From Ulvibacterium sp965228935 (GTDB lineage: Bacteria > Bacteroidota > Bacteroidia > Flavobacteriales > Flavobacteriaceae), in assembly GCF_965228935.1 (NCBI RefSeq), contig NZ_OZ245846.1:1612001-1676000 (forward strand): 64,000 nt of DNA, in the 5' to 3' direction. The position numbers and the translations under genes are program-made. The number at the start of each line of letters is the position of its first letter. Position 1 is the first letter of the stretch. Shown in pieces: positions 1-8,430 of the stretch. Below the pieces are notes generated by a model. It did not search any database. It was not told where the DNA came from and was given only the letters and a program-made list of their open reading frames with translations.

Positions 1-64
1 AATAAGTTTGGCATGCTTGTTTGGTCAAAAACAGGTGTTTGAATTAGTTTTGTATGTGTCTCTA

Positions 65-128
65 GGTCCGCTGACCCTTTGAGCCAGTCCGCCGATAGCG
101 GATGAAGGAGCTAAGGGGTCAGCGGGCC
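65..128. repeat. Long imperfect hairpin (REP-like or terminator)
   Basis: The outer arms at 65-79 and 113-128 are inverted copies with one mismatch and one indel. A nested perfect stem, tccgc/gcgga, lies at 88-92 and 98-102 with a 5-nt loop. A T-rich stretch follows on the plus side (129-137), so it could end transcription of a plus-strand gene left of the window. The double-hairpin form also fits a dispersed intergenic repeat. Nothing else is recognised in 1-197. Confidence 0.55.
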
Positions 129-197
129 TTTCTTTTTACAAATCGAATGGTATACCTTGTACTCCCGCTAACAATAGAGCAAGAGGATTGCACACTT

Positions 198-1751
198 TTA
201 TAGGTTAAATGTTATTCCTTGGGCCAACGGTAGTTGATCGGAGAAATTAATGGTATTTGTTTGCCTGCGCATATAGACTTTCCAGGCATCCGAACCACTT
301 TCCCGGCCACCTCCGGTCTCTTTCTCACCTCCAAAAGCACCGCCGATCTCGGCGCCAGAGGTACCAATATTCACATTGGCAATACCACAATCGCTTCCCG
401 CTGCGGAGAGAAACTTTTCGGCTTCCCGTAGATTGTTGGTCATTATTGCGGATGAAAGCCCCTGTACCACACCGTTCTGAATGGCTATGGCATTTTCCAC
501 ATCCCCGGAATATTTTAGCAAATACAAAATTGGCGCAAAGGTCTCATGCTGAACGATTTCGAAATCATTCTTGGCCTCGGCAATGGCCGGTTTTACATAA
601 CAGCTACTTTCATACCCTTCGCCTTCGAGAACACCCCCGCTTACTATCAACTTTCCACCTTCCGCAACAACCTGCTCCAAGGCCTTTTGGTACATTTCCA
701 CTGCATCGGTATCGATCAATGGGCCCACGTGGTTATTCTGGTCCAAAGGATTTCCGATACGTAGTTGTTGGTAAGCATCCACTACCGCATTTTTTACTTG
801 GTCATAAATTGATTCATGAACAATTAATCTTCGGGTAGAAGTACACCGTTGCCCACAGGTTCCTACGGCTCCAAATACCGCTCCGATGACGGTCATTTTT
901 ACATCGGCATCCGGTGTAACGATAATGGCATTGTTTCCTCCGAGTTCCAAGAGCGATTTTCCCAGCCTTGCCGCAACGGCTTGAGCCACGATCTTACCCA
1001 TCCGAATGGATCCCGTAGCAGAAATCAAAGGGACTCTTTTATCGGTTGTGATGAACTCTCCTACTTTATAGTCCCCGTTGATCAAACAGGAAATCCCTTC
1101 AGGTAAATTATTCTCCCGGAGTACTTCTGCGATGATATTTTGACAGGCAACGCCACATAAAGGTGTTTTTTCGGAAGGCTTCCAAATGCATACATCCCCG
1201 CAGACCCAAGCCAAGGCCGTGTTCCAGGCCCAAACGGCGACGGGGAAATTAAAGGCGGAAATAATACCCACCACACCCAACGGATGGTATTGCTCATACA
1301 TGCGATGCCCCGGACGTTCCGAATGCATGGTAAGGCCATGCAATTGTCTGGAAAGTCCAACCGCAAAATCGCAGATGTCTATCATTTCTTGGACCTCGCC
1401 CAGGCCTTCCTGATAGCTTTTACCCATTTCATAGGATACCAATTTTCCCAAGGGTTCTTTTAGTTGTCGTAGCTTTTCACCAAATTGGCGAACAATTTCC
1501 CCACGTTGCGGGGCCGGGGTTTGGCGCCAAGATGTAAAGGCTATTTCGGCAGTGTTTATGACTTTTTCATAATCCTCCTGGGTAGTGCTCGTTACACTTC
1601 CAATTAACATGCCATCGACGGGGGAATGGGATGCTATATTATCGCCCGAGCCGAAATTATCCGAACCGGTTGAGGTTCCCCTATTTATCTCCCGGATACC
1701 CAATTCGTCCAAGGCTTTTTGTATTCCAAAATCGGTTGCAACTACAGACAT
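198..1751 (-). CDS. Aldehyde dehydrogenase, ALDH7 (antiquitin/AmaB-like) family
   Basis: An NAD(P)-dependent dehydrogenase that oxidises an aldehyde to its acid. The length (517 aa) is normal for ALDH7. The general-base Glu is E269 in LELGGNN and the catalytic Cys is C303 in GTCGQRCTS; the cofactor-binding stretch ISAFNFPVAVWAWN lies near residues 164-177. ALDH7 members act on alpha-aminoadipic semialdehyde (lysine catabolism), which is the best substrate guess. It is the last gene of a minus-strand run that also contains 3-hydroxyanthranilate dioxygenase, so a link to tryptophan or kynurenine semialdehydes is possible but only inferred. The start is an ATG. Confidence 0.9.
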   Translation of the reverse strand: MSVVATDFGIQKALDELGIREINRGTSTGSDNFGSGDNIASHSPVDGMLIGSVTSTTQEDYEKVINTAEIAFTSWRQTPAPQRGEIVRQFGEKLRQLKEPLGKLVSYEMGKSYQEGLGEVQEMIDICDFAVGLSRQLHGLTMHSERPGHRMYEQYHPLGVVGIISAFNFPVAVWAWNTALAWVCGDVCIWKPSEKTPLCGVACQNIIAEVLRENNLPEGISCLINGDYKVGEFITTDKRVPLISATGSIRMGKIVAQAVAARLGKSLLELGGNNAIIVTPDADVKMTVIGAVFGAVGTCGQRCTSTRRLIVHESIYDQVKNAVVDAYQQLRIGNPLDQNNHVGPLIDTDAVEMYQKALEQVVAEGGKLIVSGGVLEGEGYESSCYVKPAIAEAKNDFEIVQHETFAPILYLLKYSGDVENAIAIQNGVVQGLSSAIMTNNLREAEKFLSAAGSDCGIANVNIGTSGAEIGGAFGGEKETGGGRESGSDAWKVYMRRQTNTINFSDQLPLAQGITFNL

Positions 1752-1849
1752 TTTTATAACTTTTTAAGAATGAATTGTTAGAATTTTGACAAAGCTACGA
1801 ATATTAACCGTTTTCCTATCCTGGAAGGGACTAATGTTGTTAATCCCTT

Positions 1850-2212
1850 TTATTTTAATAGAATCAGAAGAATTGCTACCAAAGCTGGAAGCGCCTGTAC
1901 GAAGAATATTTTCTTATCGGCTGTTAACGCGCCATAGATTCCAGCTATGGAAACACACCCGAGAAAAAATAGGGAAATATAATCTACCCAAATCCTATCT
2001 TCAATGAAGAACGTCCATACCAATCCGGCGGCCAAAAAGCCATTGTACAAACCTTGGTTTGCCGCCAAAGGTTTGGTAGGCTCAAAAAGTTCAGGGGGGA
2101 AATTGCGAAATATTTTTCGGCCCCTTGTGGTCCATGCGAACATCTCGAACCATAAAAAATAAAAATGAAGAAGGGCAACCAAACCGATCAATATTCTGGC
2201 CGCTATTTCCAT
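1850..2212 (-). CDS. DUF1304 family small membrane protein
   Basis: A 120-residue integral membrane protein with about four hydrophobic segments (near residues 5-25, 53-70, 76-95 and 100-118) and the conserved start IGLVALLHFYFLWFEMF typical of DUF1304. The function of the family is unknown. Its ATG lies 3 bp after the stop of the 3-hydroxyanthranilate dioxygenase gene, so the two are probably co-transcribed and translationally linked. A transporter or membrane-accessory role is speculation. Confidence 0.8.
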   Translation of the reverse strand: MEIAARILIGLVALLHFYFLWFEMFAWTTRGRKIFRNFPPELFEPTKPLAANQGLYNGFLAAGLVWTFFIEDRIWVDYISLFFLGCVSIAGIYGALTADKKIFFVQALPALVAILLILLK

Positions 2213-2215
2213 AAT

Positions 2216-2755
2216 CTAGTCTTTGGCGATAAATCGTTCATCTACGGGCATCACGGTTCCGCAATTGGAACAGGTACGTAATGCTGCGGAGCCATAAAAA
2301 TATTTGAAATGGGCCAAAAAGTCCTTTTCGATATCCTTTAAGGTAAAATAGGCTTCATAGAGCTTGTGATTGCAATTGTCACAGAACCAAAGGAGTCCAT
2401 CATCCACATTCATGTCGGCTCGTTTGCGTTCTACCACTAAGCCAATGGATCCTTTGTGCCGAACCGGGGAATGAGGTACTTTGGCAGGATGTAGATACAT
2501 ATCCCCGGGCCCCAATTTAAATGTCTTCTTCTTCCCGTCCTCCTGAATGTGTACTTCGATATTTCCCTCTAATTGATAAAAAAGCTCCTCGGTCTCATTG
2601 TAGTGATAATCCTTTCGGGCATTGGGACCGGCAACTATCATTACAATATAGTCTCCGGCGTCCTTATATAAATTTTTGTTGCCTACGGGAGGTTTTAGGG
2701 TATCTCTATTTTCCTCGATCCACTTGTTGAGGTTAAAAGGAGGTGGGATTGCCAT
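2216..2755 (-). CDS. nbaC: 3-hydroxyanthranilate 3,4-dioxygenase
   Basis: A cupin non-heme iron dioxygenase that opens the ring of 3-hydroxyanthranilate, giving the precursor of quinolinate (kynurenine pathway to NAD, or tryptophan breakdown). With the start at MAIPPPF the protein is 179 aa. Iron ligands fall at H51, E57 and H95, and substrate-binding arginines at R47 and R99. The second, rubredoxin-like metal site of bacterial enzymes is complete: C125-x-x-C128 and C162-x-x-C165. A longer frame reaches upstream to 2818, but those 21 residues are not family-like, so the inner ATG is chosen. DUF1304 and ALDH genes follow. Confidence 0.95.
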   Translation of the reverse strand: MAIPPPFNLNKWIEENRDTLKPPVGNKNLYKDAGDYIVMIVAGPNARKDYHYNETEELFYQLEGNIEVHIQEDGKKKTFKLGPGDMYLHPAKVPHSPVRHKGSIGLVVERKRADMNVDDGLLWFCDNCNHKLYEAYFTLKDIEKDFLAHFKYFYGSAALRTCSNCGTVMPVDERFIAKD

Positions 2756-2866
2756 AATTCTTTGTTGATAGTATATAGTTGTCCAATGGTTACCCGCGTA
2801 TCGGCAACAAACAACCATCCACTGATTATATCAAATTTAAGAAAAGAAATTGGCTTTATCCGAAAG

Positions 2867-3373
2867 CTAGCGATAGAAGAGCTGGGTAAAATAAAAGTTA
2901 CCGTTGGCATCTTTTTTTACACTTACGGCAGTATGCGTAAACTCGTCCTCCATGGTCTTTTTGTGACTGGTACTGTTCAACCATCCCTGGAATGCTTCCG
3001 AAGCGGTATCATAATCCTTGGCCACATTTTCACCTACGTATTCCGCATTGACCTCCGCGGCGATACCTGAGGCACGTGCACTGAAATTATCATGGCTCAA
3101 ATCGCCCTGAGCTATCATATAATCATTATGCTCGTTGGCATATTCGTGTGCTATGGGACTATATTGTAGGGCAGAATAGCCCAAGGATATTCTATGATCG
3201 TTAACTACGCCCATGAGTTCCTGTTCCACCTCGACCGCATTTTCCGCTTCAGGAATATCGGGAATTTCGGCAGGGGTATAGGATTCTTTGGAACAGGCGG
3301 TAAGCCAAAATGCCAAGCACACCAAAAAAGCATAGCCAACCCCTCTGTTTGCAGAGTTTAACTTCAGTTTCAT
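2867..3373 (-). CDS. CAP-domain (SCP/PR1-like) lipoprotein
   Basis: A secreted lipoprotein of 168 aa with a signal peptide ending in the lipobox LTAC, then a CAP domain. CAP hallmarks include the N-terminal helix with VNDHRISLGYSAL, HEYANEHNDYM, the SHDNFSAR segment, GENVAKDYDT and the C-terminal HTAVSVKKDANGNFYFTQLF. Bacterial CAP proteins are extracytoplasmic and poorly characterised. An upstream in-frame Met at 3508 exists, but the ATG at 3373 begins a proper lipoprotein signal (MKLKLNS), so it is preferred. Confidence 0.85.
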   Translation of the reverse strand: MKLKLNSANRGVGYAFLVCLAFWLTACSKESYTPAEIPDIPEAENAVEVEQELMGVVNDHRISLGYSALQYSPIAHEYANEHNDYMIAQGDLSHDNFSARASGIAAEVNAEYVGENVAKDYDTASEAFQGWLNSTSHKKTMEDEFTHTAVSVKKDANGNFYFTQLFYR

Positions 3374-3549
3374 ACAATGTTCTAAATTGTAAGTAGGTGT
3401 TCCCGCAAGTAGGTCTGGATCGGTAGGGGTCTTATTCCCGATAAAAAGCGGAAATAAAAGTTGAACGGGGAGAGATTCAACGGGATAATAATAGAGAAAA
3501 TTATCCAAATCAACTTTCTAAAAGCTCTTTTTTCGATGAAAGGCACTTT

Positions 3550-4149
3550 TTAACCTACATCGGTAATTCTAGAGCCAGTTATCATTTTGGATAACGAAAT
3601 TTGGGACATCAATGGAAAGTCATTGAATACCACCTGCTGTTGTTGTGGCTCGGGTTCACCCCCTGAATTTCCCTTTAAAACCTTTGAGAAGACAAAGGCC
3701 CCTATTTCCTTAATGGGTTCATAGAGTTTGGAACTTTCCAGGGTCTCGTTCTTAACGAAACCCGCGGAAGAATTTACCCGTTCAAAAAAAACAAGTAGCG
3801 CTCCAAGTATTACCGCAACCTTCAAAGCGCCAAAAATGGCACCTGCAATTTTATTCAGTAGACCCAACATGGCAAAATCCGCAATTTTGGTCAAGAACTT
3901 TCCCGCTATATGTACAATAAGCACAATAGCGAAAAAGGTAATTATAAAAGCGGCAATGTTGATATACCTTTCATTCCAGTCCATATTCTGTGAAAGGTAA
4001 TCGCCGGCATAATAGGAGAAGTGAATGGCTCCAAAAATTCCGGCTACAAGGGCAATGATAGAGGCTATTTCCAGAAAAAGACCATTTTTAAGGCCTTTCC
4101 AAAGTCCCCATAGCAATAATAAGCCCAGAACAATATCCAAGAAATTCAT
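3550..4149 (-). CDS. cvpA: CvpA family membrane protein
   Basis: 199 aa, with four transmembrane helices in the first ~130 residues and the conserved opening MNFLDIVLGLLLLWGLWKGL. This is the colicin V production family, where CvpA is linked to envelope homeostasis. The C-terminal tail, about 60 residues, is soluble and contains a short poly-Gln run (QQQQ). It stands alone, 176 bp upstream of the CAP lipoprotein gene on the same strand. Confidence 0.85.
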   Translation of the reverse strand: MNFLDIVLGLLLLWGLWKGLKNGLFLEIASIIALVAGIFGAIHFSYYAGDYLSQNMDWNERYINIAAFIITFFAIVLIVHIAGKFLTKIADFAMLGLLNKIAGAIFGALKVAVILGALLVFFERVNSSAGFVKNETLESSKLYEPIKEIGAFVFSKVLKGNSGGEPEPQQQQVVFNDFPLMSQISLSKMITGSRITDVG

Positions 4150-4231
4150 ACCGGAAATGTTTTGGCAAAAGTAACATTTTTGATTTGTACCTTTACCTCT
4201 CGGGTCTTAAAGAAACGAACAGGAGAAAGGT

Positions 4232-4588
4232 ATGTCTAGGGATTTACAACTTAAGGAACGGTGGGACGTCTTGGTGGAGAAGCTTTCGGCTCAATTTTCA
4301 GACGGGGATCTTTTGGAACTGGACGCCATTATTTATTTGATCGGCGTCCAAGAGTTGGGACAATATCACAGGGCCTACAAAAAGGACGAAAAGCTTAATC
4401 TGATGCATATCGCTATCTGTCGGTTATTGGAACCCTATGGCTACTATGAATTCGATTTTTTTGATGAGGACGGCTGGCCCCATTATATCGTAAAGGAGAC
4501 CTTACCCCCCTTGAAGGCCGGTGAGCAATCCGTACTGATGAAAGAGGCCATAGTCAATTATTTTGTGGAGAAATCCTATATAAATTAA
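4232..4588 (+). CDS. Small conserved hypothetical protein
   Basis: 118 aa, soluble and acidic, with no signal peptide. I do not recognise a domain. Visible features are LLELDAIIYLIGVQELGQYHR (residues 27-47) and a C-terminal alpha/beta region with FDFFDEDGWPHY. The start is supported by a purine-rich site (aggagaaagg) just before the ATG, better than most starts here. It diverges from cvpA across 82 bp and precedes the monooxygenase-like gene by 69 bp. Composition looks like normal coding sequence of this genome. Confidence 0.75.
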   Translation: MSRDLQLKERWDVLVEKLSAQFSDGDLLELDAIIYLIGVQELGQYHRAYKKDEKLNLMHIAICRLLEPYGYYEFDFFDEDGWPHYIVKETLPPLKAGEQSVLMKEAIVNYFVEKSYIN

Positions 4589-4657
4589 GAAACCCTATAT
4601 CCCAAATGGATTAACCACCCAATATAAAAAAAGGGAAATCCAAAAACATCATATTGA

Positions 4658-4984
4658 ATGTCCAGAACCACTCCCTATTATGCCGTAATCTTTACTTCGA
4701 CCCTTACCGATAACGATAATGGTTATTCAGAAATGGCCGAACAAATGGAGAACCTCGCTTCAAAGCAACCTGGATTTTTGGGATTTGAAAGTGCAAGGGG
4801 CGAAGTCGGGATTTCCGTGAGTTACTGGAAAACCTTGAAAGCCATCGCTGATTGGAAGGCCCAGGCCGATCATCAGTTCGCACAGGAAAAAGGAATCACG
4901 GATTGGTATGAATGGTACAAAATACGTATTTGTAGGGTAGAGCGGGAGTACGATTTCTTTAGGGGAACTTCTTCAAATACATAA
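4658..4984 (+). CDS. Antibiotic biosynthesis monooxygenase (ABM) domain protein
   Basis: A 108-residue single-domain ferredoxin-like protein of the ABM/YgiN superfamily. The pattern is the usual one: beta strand YYAVIFTSTL, helix with YSEMAEQMENLASKQPGFLGFES, strand GISVSYW, and helix KAIADWKAQADHQFAQ ending in WYKIRICRVEREYDF. Members include quinol monooxygenases and heme-degrading enzymes, and many have no known substrate. No heme-ligand signature can be assigned. It is 185 bp upstream of glpK, probably a separate unit. Confidence 0.8.
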   Translation: MSRTTPYYAVIFTSTLTDNDNGYSEMAEQMENLASKQPGFLGFESARGEVGISVSYWKTLKAIADWKAQADHQFAQEKGITDWYEWYKIRICRVEREYDFFRGTSSNT

Positions 4985-5169
4985 ATTTTAACCTTGGCGA
5001 AGGTTAGATCATGAAGGTAGGGATGCCTATGTATAAAGTTCCCCCTTACTATAACGATAGAGTATTTTTATCCCTTTGCCATTCCTTTTTAAACGAGTAT
5101 ATTTATATATCTTTGCTGTGCTACTTTATGCTACTTTTAAAAAGCATTAGGCAATAAAACAACACCATT

Positions 5170-6651
5170 ATGGACTACATCATTTCGCTAGATCAAGGAA
5201 CTACCAGTTCGCGTGCCCTGCTCGTTGATAGAGAAGGTAAAATAAGGGGCATGGTACAAAAGGAGTTCAAACAGATTTTTCCAAAATCGGGATGGGTGGA
5301 ACATGATCCGATGGAAATTTTGGAATCCCAGATGGGCGTACTCAACGAATTGATACAAAAGGAAAATGTATCCGCATCGGATATCAGGGCCATAGGGATT
5401 ACCAATCAGCGGGAGACAACCATGGTCTGGGACCGGAATACCGGGGAACCGATATATAATGCCATTGTTTGGCAAGACAAGCGAACTGCGGATATTTGCG
5501 AGGGTTTAAAAAATGATGGTTACACCGAACACGTCCGAAAGACCACAGGTTTGGTCATCGACTCCTATTTTTCCGGAACCAAGGTCAAATGGATTTTGGA
5601 TAATGTTACCGGTGCCAAGGTTAAAGCCGAGAACGGCGACTTGCTCATGGGTACCGTGGACACCTGGCTAATTTGGAATATGACGGATAAAAAAAATCAT
5701 GTTACGGATTATACCAATGCCTCCAGAACCATGATCTATGACATCGTGAATTTAAAATGGGACGATAAATTATTGAATGCCCTGGGGATTCCAAGAACAA
5801 TGTTACCCGATGTAAGGCCATCGGCGCACCACTTCGGGGATTATGAAATTGACGGGGTACAAATTCCTATCGCAGGAATCGCGGGAGATCAACAGGCCGC
5901 ACTTTTTGGCCAGGGCTGTTTTAAAAAAGGAACCGCAAAAAACACGTACGGTACAGGTTGTTTTATGTTGATGAACACTGGGGAAAAACCTCAATTTTCC
6001 AAGAACGGACTTTTGACCACAATCGCCTATGGATTGGATGGCAAGGTAAACTACGCCTTGGAAGGAAGTATTTTTATTGCAGGTGCGGCTATACAATGGC
6101 TGCGGGATGGATTGGAACTGATCAAGGATGCCAGGGAGACCGAAGCTTTGGCGAATTCCATTGAAGGAGAAAGCTCGGTTTATGTGGTACCTGCCTTTGC
6201 CGGCCTCGGCGCACCCTATTGGGACATGTACGCCCGTGGTGCCATATTTGGATTGACCCGCGATACCGGAAAGGCCCATTTAGCGAAAGCCACCTTGGAA
6301 TCTTTGGCCTATCAAACCAAGGATATCCTAAAGGCCATGGAGGATGATTCCGGAATTCAATTGGAAAACCTTAGGGTAGATGGCGGGGCCTGTGCCAACA
6401 ACTATCTGATGCAATTCCAGGCCGATATTTTGGATACCGAGGTACACCGTCCGGAAGTTATTGAGTCCACCGCTATGGGTGCCGCATTTTTGGCAGGGAT
6501 TCATGTAGGGCTCTGGACACAGGAAGATGTTGATCAAAATCGACCTATGGACCGTATTTTTCAGCCCACTTTTGATCGCGTAAAGCGAAAGCGACTGTAT
6601 AAAAATTGGCAAAAGGCCGTAGATTGTACCAAGGGTTGGGAAGGGCAATGA
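5170..6651 (+). CDS. glpK: Glycerol kinase
   Basis: Phosphorylates glycerol to sn-glycerol 3-phosphate with ATP. 493 aa, full length for the FGGY family. The N-terminal phosphate loop DQGTTSSRA is at residues 8-16, followed by WVEHDP and WQDKRT, then GTGCFMLMNTG near 262 and DGGACANNYLMQFQADIL near 404. The next gene, glpD, oxidises the product. The leader (4985-5169) contains TATCTTTG at 5108-5115, a plausible flavobacterial -7 element, but no well-placed TTTG -33 partner. No glpF is seen between or near these genes. Confidence 0.97.
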   Translation: MDYIISLDQGTTSSRALLVDREGKIRGMVQKEFKQIFPKSGWVEHDPMEILESQMGVLNELIQKENVSASDIRAIGITNQRETTMVWDRNTGEPIYNAIVWQDKRTADICEGLKNDGYTEHVRKTTGLVIDSYFSGTKVKWILDNVTGAKVKAENGDLLMGTVDTWLIWNMTDKKNHVTDYTNASRTMIYDIVNLKWDDKLLNALGIPRTMLPDVRPSAHHFGDYEIDGVQIPIAGIAGDQQAALFGQGCFKKGTAKNTYGTGCFMLMNTGEKPQFSKNGLLTTIAYGLDGKVNYALEGSIFIAGAAIQWLRDGLELIKDARETEALANSIEGESSVYVVPAFAGLGAPYWDMYARGAIFGLTRDTGKAHLAKATLESLAYQTKDILKAMEDDSGIQLENLRVDGGACANNYLMQFQADILDTEVHRPEVIESTAMGAAFLAGIHVGLWTQEDVDQNRPMDRIFQPTFDRVKRKRLYKNWQKAVDCTKGWEGQ

Positions 6652-6765
6652 ACATCTCCGGATTTATCTTTTCAAAAAACGGGAGCCCCAAAGACGAAGC
6701 AGCACTTTAGGGCCCTACTTGGTTAGGAATAAAGGATTATTAAAAAATACTGAAACAAGTTCAAC

Positions 6766-8430
6766 ATGAACATAAAATTCTCAAATCTAGATAGAACAAA
6801 AACCGTTGGAAACCTATCCAAGGGCGAATTTGACCTGATTGTTATCGGAGGAGGCATTACGGGAGGGGGCATTGCATTGGATGCAGCTTCACGGGGGTTG
6901 AAGGTCGCCTTGGTGGAAAAAGGGGATTTTGCCTCCGGCACCAGTAGCAAATCCACAAAACTGATCCACGGTGGTTTGCGCTATTTAAAGCAATTCGATT
7001 TTTGGCTGGTAAAGGAAGTAGGTTCGGAGCGGGCCATCGTACATAAATTGGCCCCGCATTTGGTACTTCCGGAGAAGATGTTATTACCCTTGATCGAAAA
7101 TGGATCCTATGGGAAATGGTTGACTTCCATCGGATTAAAGGTCTACGATATTCTGGCACAGGTCTCTGGGGATGACAAACGGAAGATGCTCGAGAAAAAG
7201 GAAGCCCTAAAACTGGAGCCGTTATTACCCAAAAAGATACTGAATGGGGCCGGCTATTATGCCGAGTATAGAACCGATGATGCGCGTCTTACCATTGAGA
7301 ACATAAAGACCAGTCTTCAATTTGGCGCACTAGCCTTGAACTATGCCAAAGTTGTTGACTTTCTCTATTCCGATGATCAGGTAGCAGGGGTAAAAATTGA
7401 GGATGGGATTTCCGGAAAGGAATTCGATATCAGATCAAAATATGTAATCAATGCCGCAGGCCCTTGGGTCGATGAACTTCGCGGGATGAACAACTCCAAG
7501 AAGGGAAAACAGTTGCACTTGACCAAAGGTGTTCATCTGGTATTTCCCCATGAGAAACTTCCCGTAAAGCAATCCGTTTATTTTGATATCCCGGATGGGC
7601 GTATGATGTTTGCCATCCCCCGTGGAAAAATTACCTATATCGGAACAACGGATACCAACTTCAATAAGGACAAGGATAACGTTCGGACGGATTTGGCCGA
7701 TGCCATTTATTTAATATCGGCGGTCAATAATATGTTCCCAAGCATTAATTTGGAAATGGACGATATTATCTCCTCTTGGGCCGGGTTGCGTCCTTTGATC
7801 CATGAAGAAGGTAAATCGGCTTCCGAACTTTCAAGAAAGGATGAGATATTTACCTCGGATACCGGTCTCATCAGTATCGCTGGGGGAAAGTTGACGGGAT
7901 ACCGAAAAATGGCCGAACGTGTGGTTAATCGTATCGCCAAAAAACTGGAGGAGGATCACGATACCGAAGTCGAGGAATGTACCACGGATACTATTCCCCT
8001 ATGTGGTAATGTGGGCTTTAAAAAGTTCAAACATGTGAAGCGGTATATTTCTGAGATTTATGAACGTATAAAAGAGGATGGGTTTACAGCTTACGATGCT
8101 TGGTTCCTGGTGACCAACTATGGGAAACAGACCGAAACTATTTTAGATACCTATGCCGAACTAAAGGATAAGGACAATACAGTAAAAATGATCAAGGCTG
8201 AACTCCGATTTGGCATTCATTACGAAATGGTCCAAAATCCCATGGACTTTTTCATCCGCAGGACGGGTAGGTTGTATTTTGACATTGATGGGGTACGTAA
8301 TCTTATGGAACCCGTATTGGATGAGTTCAAGTCAATTTATAAGGTTGATGATTCCCAAATCCTGGCATGGAAGGAGGAGCTTTTGCATGAAATTGAAGAG
8401 CATTCAAATTTTAGCTTGGAGCGGGTCTAA
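6766..8430 (+). CDS. glpD: Glycerol-3-phosphate dehydrogenase (FAD, aerobic type)
   Basis: A membrane-associated flavoenzyme that converts glycerol 3-phosphate to dihydroxyacetone phosphate and passes electrons to the quinone pool. 554 aa. The FAD dinucleotide-binding motif IGGGITGGGIALDAASRG is at about residues 26-44, then SSKSTKLIHGGLRYL, with a C-terminal DAO_C-type helical domain from about 400. It follows glpK by 114 bp on the same strand. The stop overlaps the stop of the convergent hydrolase gene by 3-4 bp. Confidence 0.96.
   Translation: MNIKFSNLDRTKTVGNLSKGEFDLIVIGGGITGGGIALDAASRGLKVALVEKGDFASGTSSKSTKLIHGGLRYLKQFDFWLVKEVGSERAIVHKLAPHLVLPEKMLLPLIENGSYGKWLTSIGLKVYDILAQVSGDDKRKMLEKKEALKLEPLLPKKILNGAGYYAEYRTDDARLTIENIKTSLQFGALALNYAKVVDFLYSDDQVAGVKIEDGISGKEFDIRSKYVINAAGPWVDELRGMNNSKKGKQLHLTKGVHLVFPHEKLPVKQSVYFDIPDGRMMFAIPRGKITYIGTTDTNFNKDKDNVRTDLADAIYLISAVNNMFPSINLEMDDIISSWAGLRPLIHEEGKSASELSRKDEIFTSDTGLISIAGGKLTGYRKMAERVVNRIAKKLEEDHDTEVEECTTDTIPLCGNVGFKKFKHVKRYISEIYERIKEDGFTAYDAWFLVTNYGKQTETILDTYAELKDKDNTVKMIKAELRFGIHYEMVQNPMDFFIRRTGRLYFDIDGVRNLMEPVLDEFKSIYKVDDSQILAWKEELLHEIEEHSNFSLERV

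Noticed and set aside
1082..1366. Long frames antisense or out of frame within the ALDH and many other genes
   Set aside because: They overlap well-supported genes in other frames and have no signals, domains or starts of their own.
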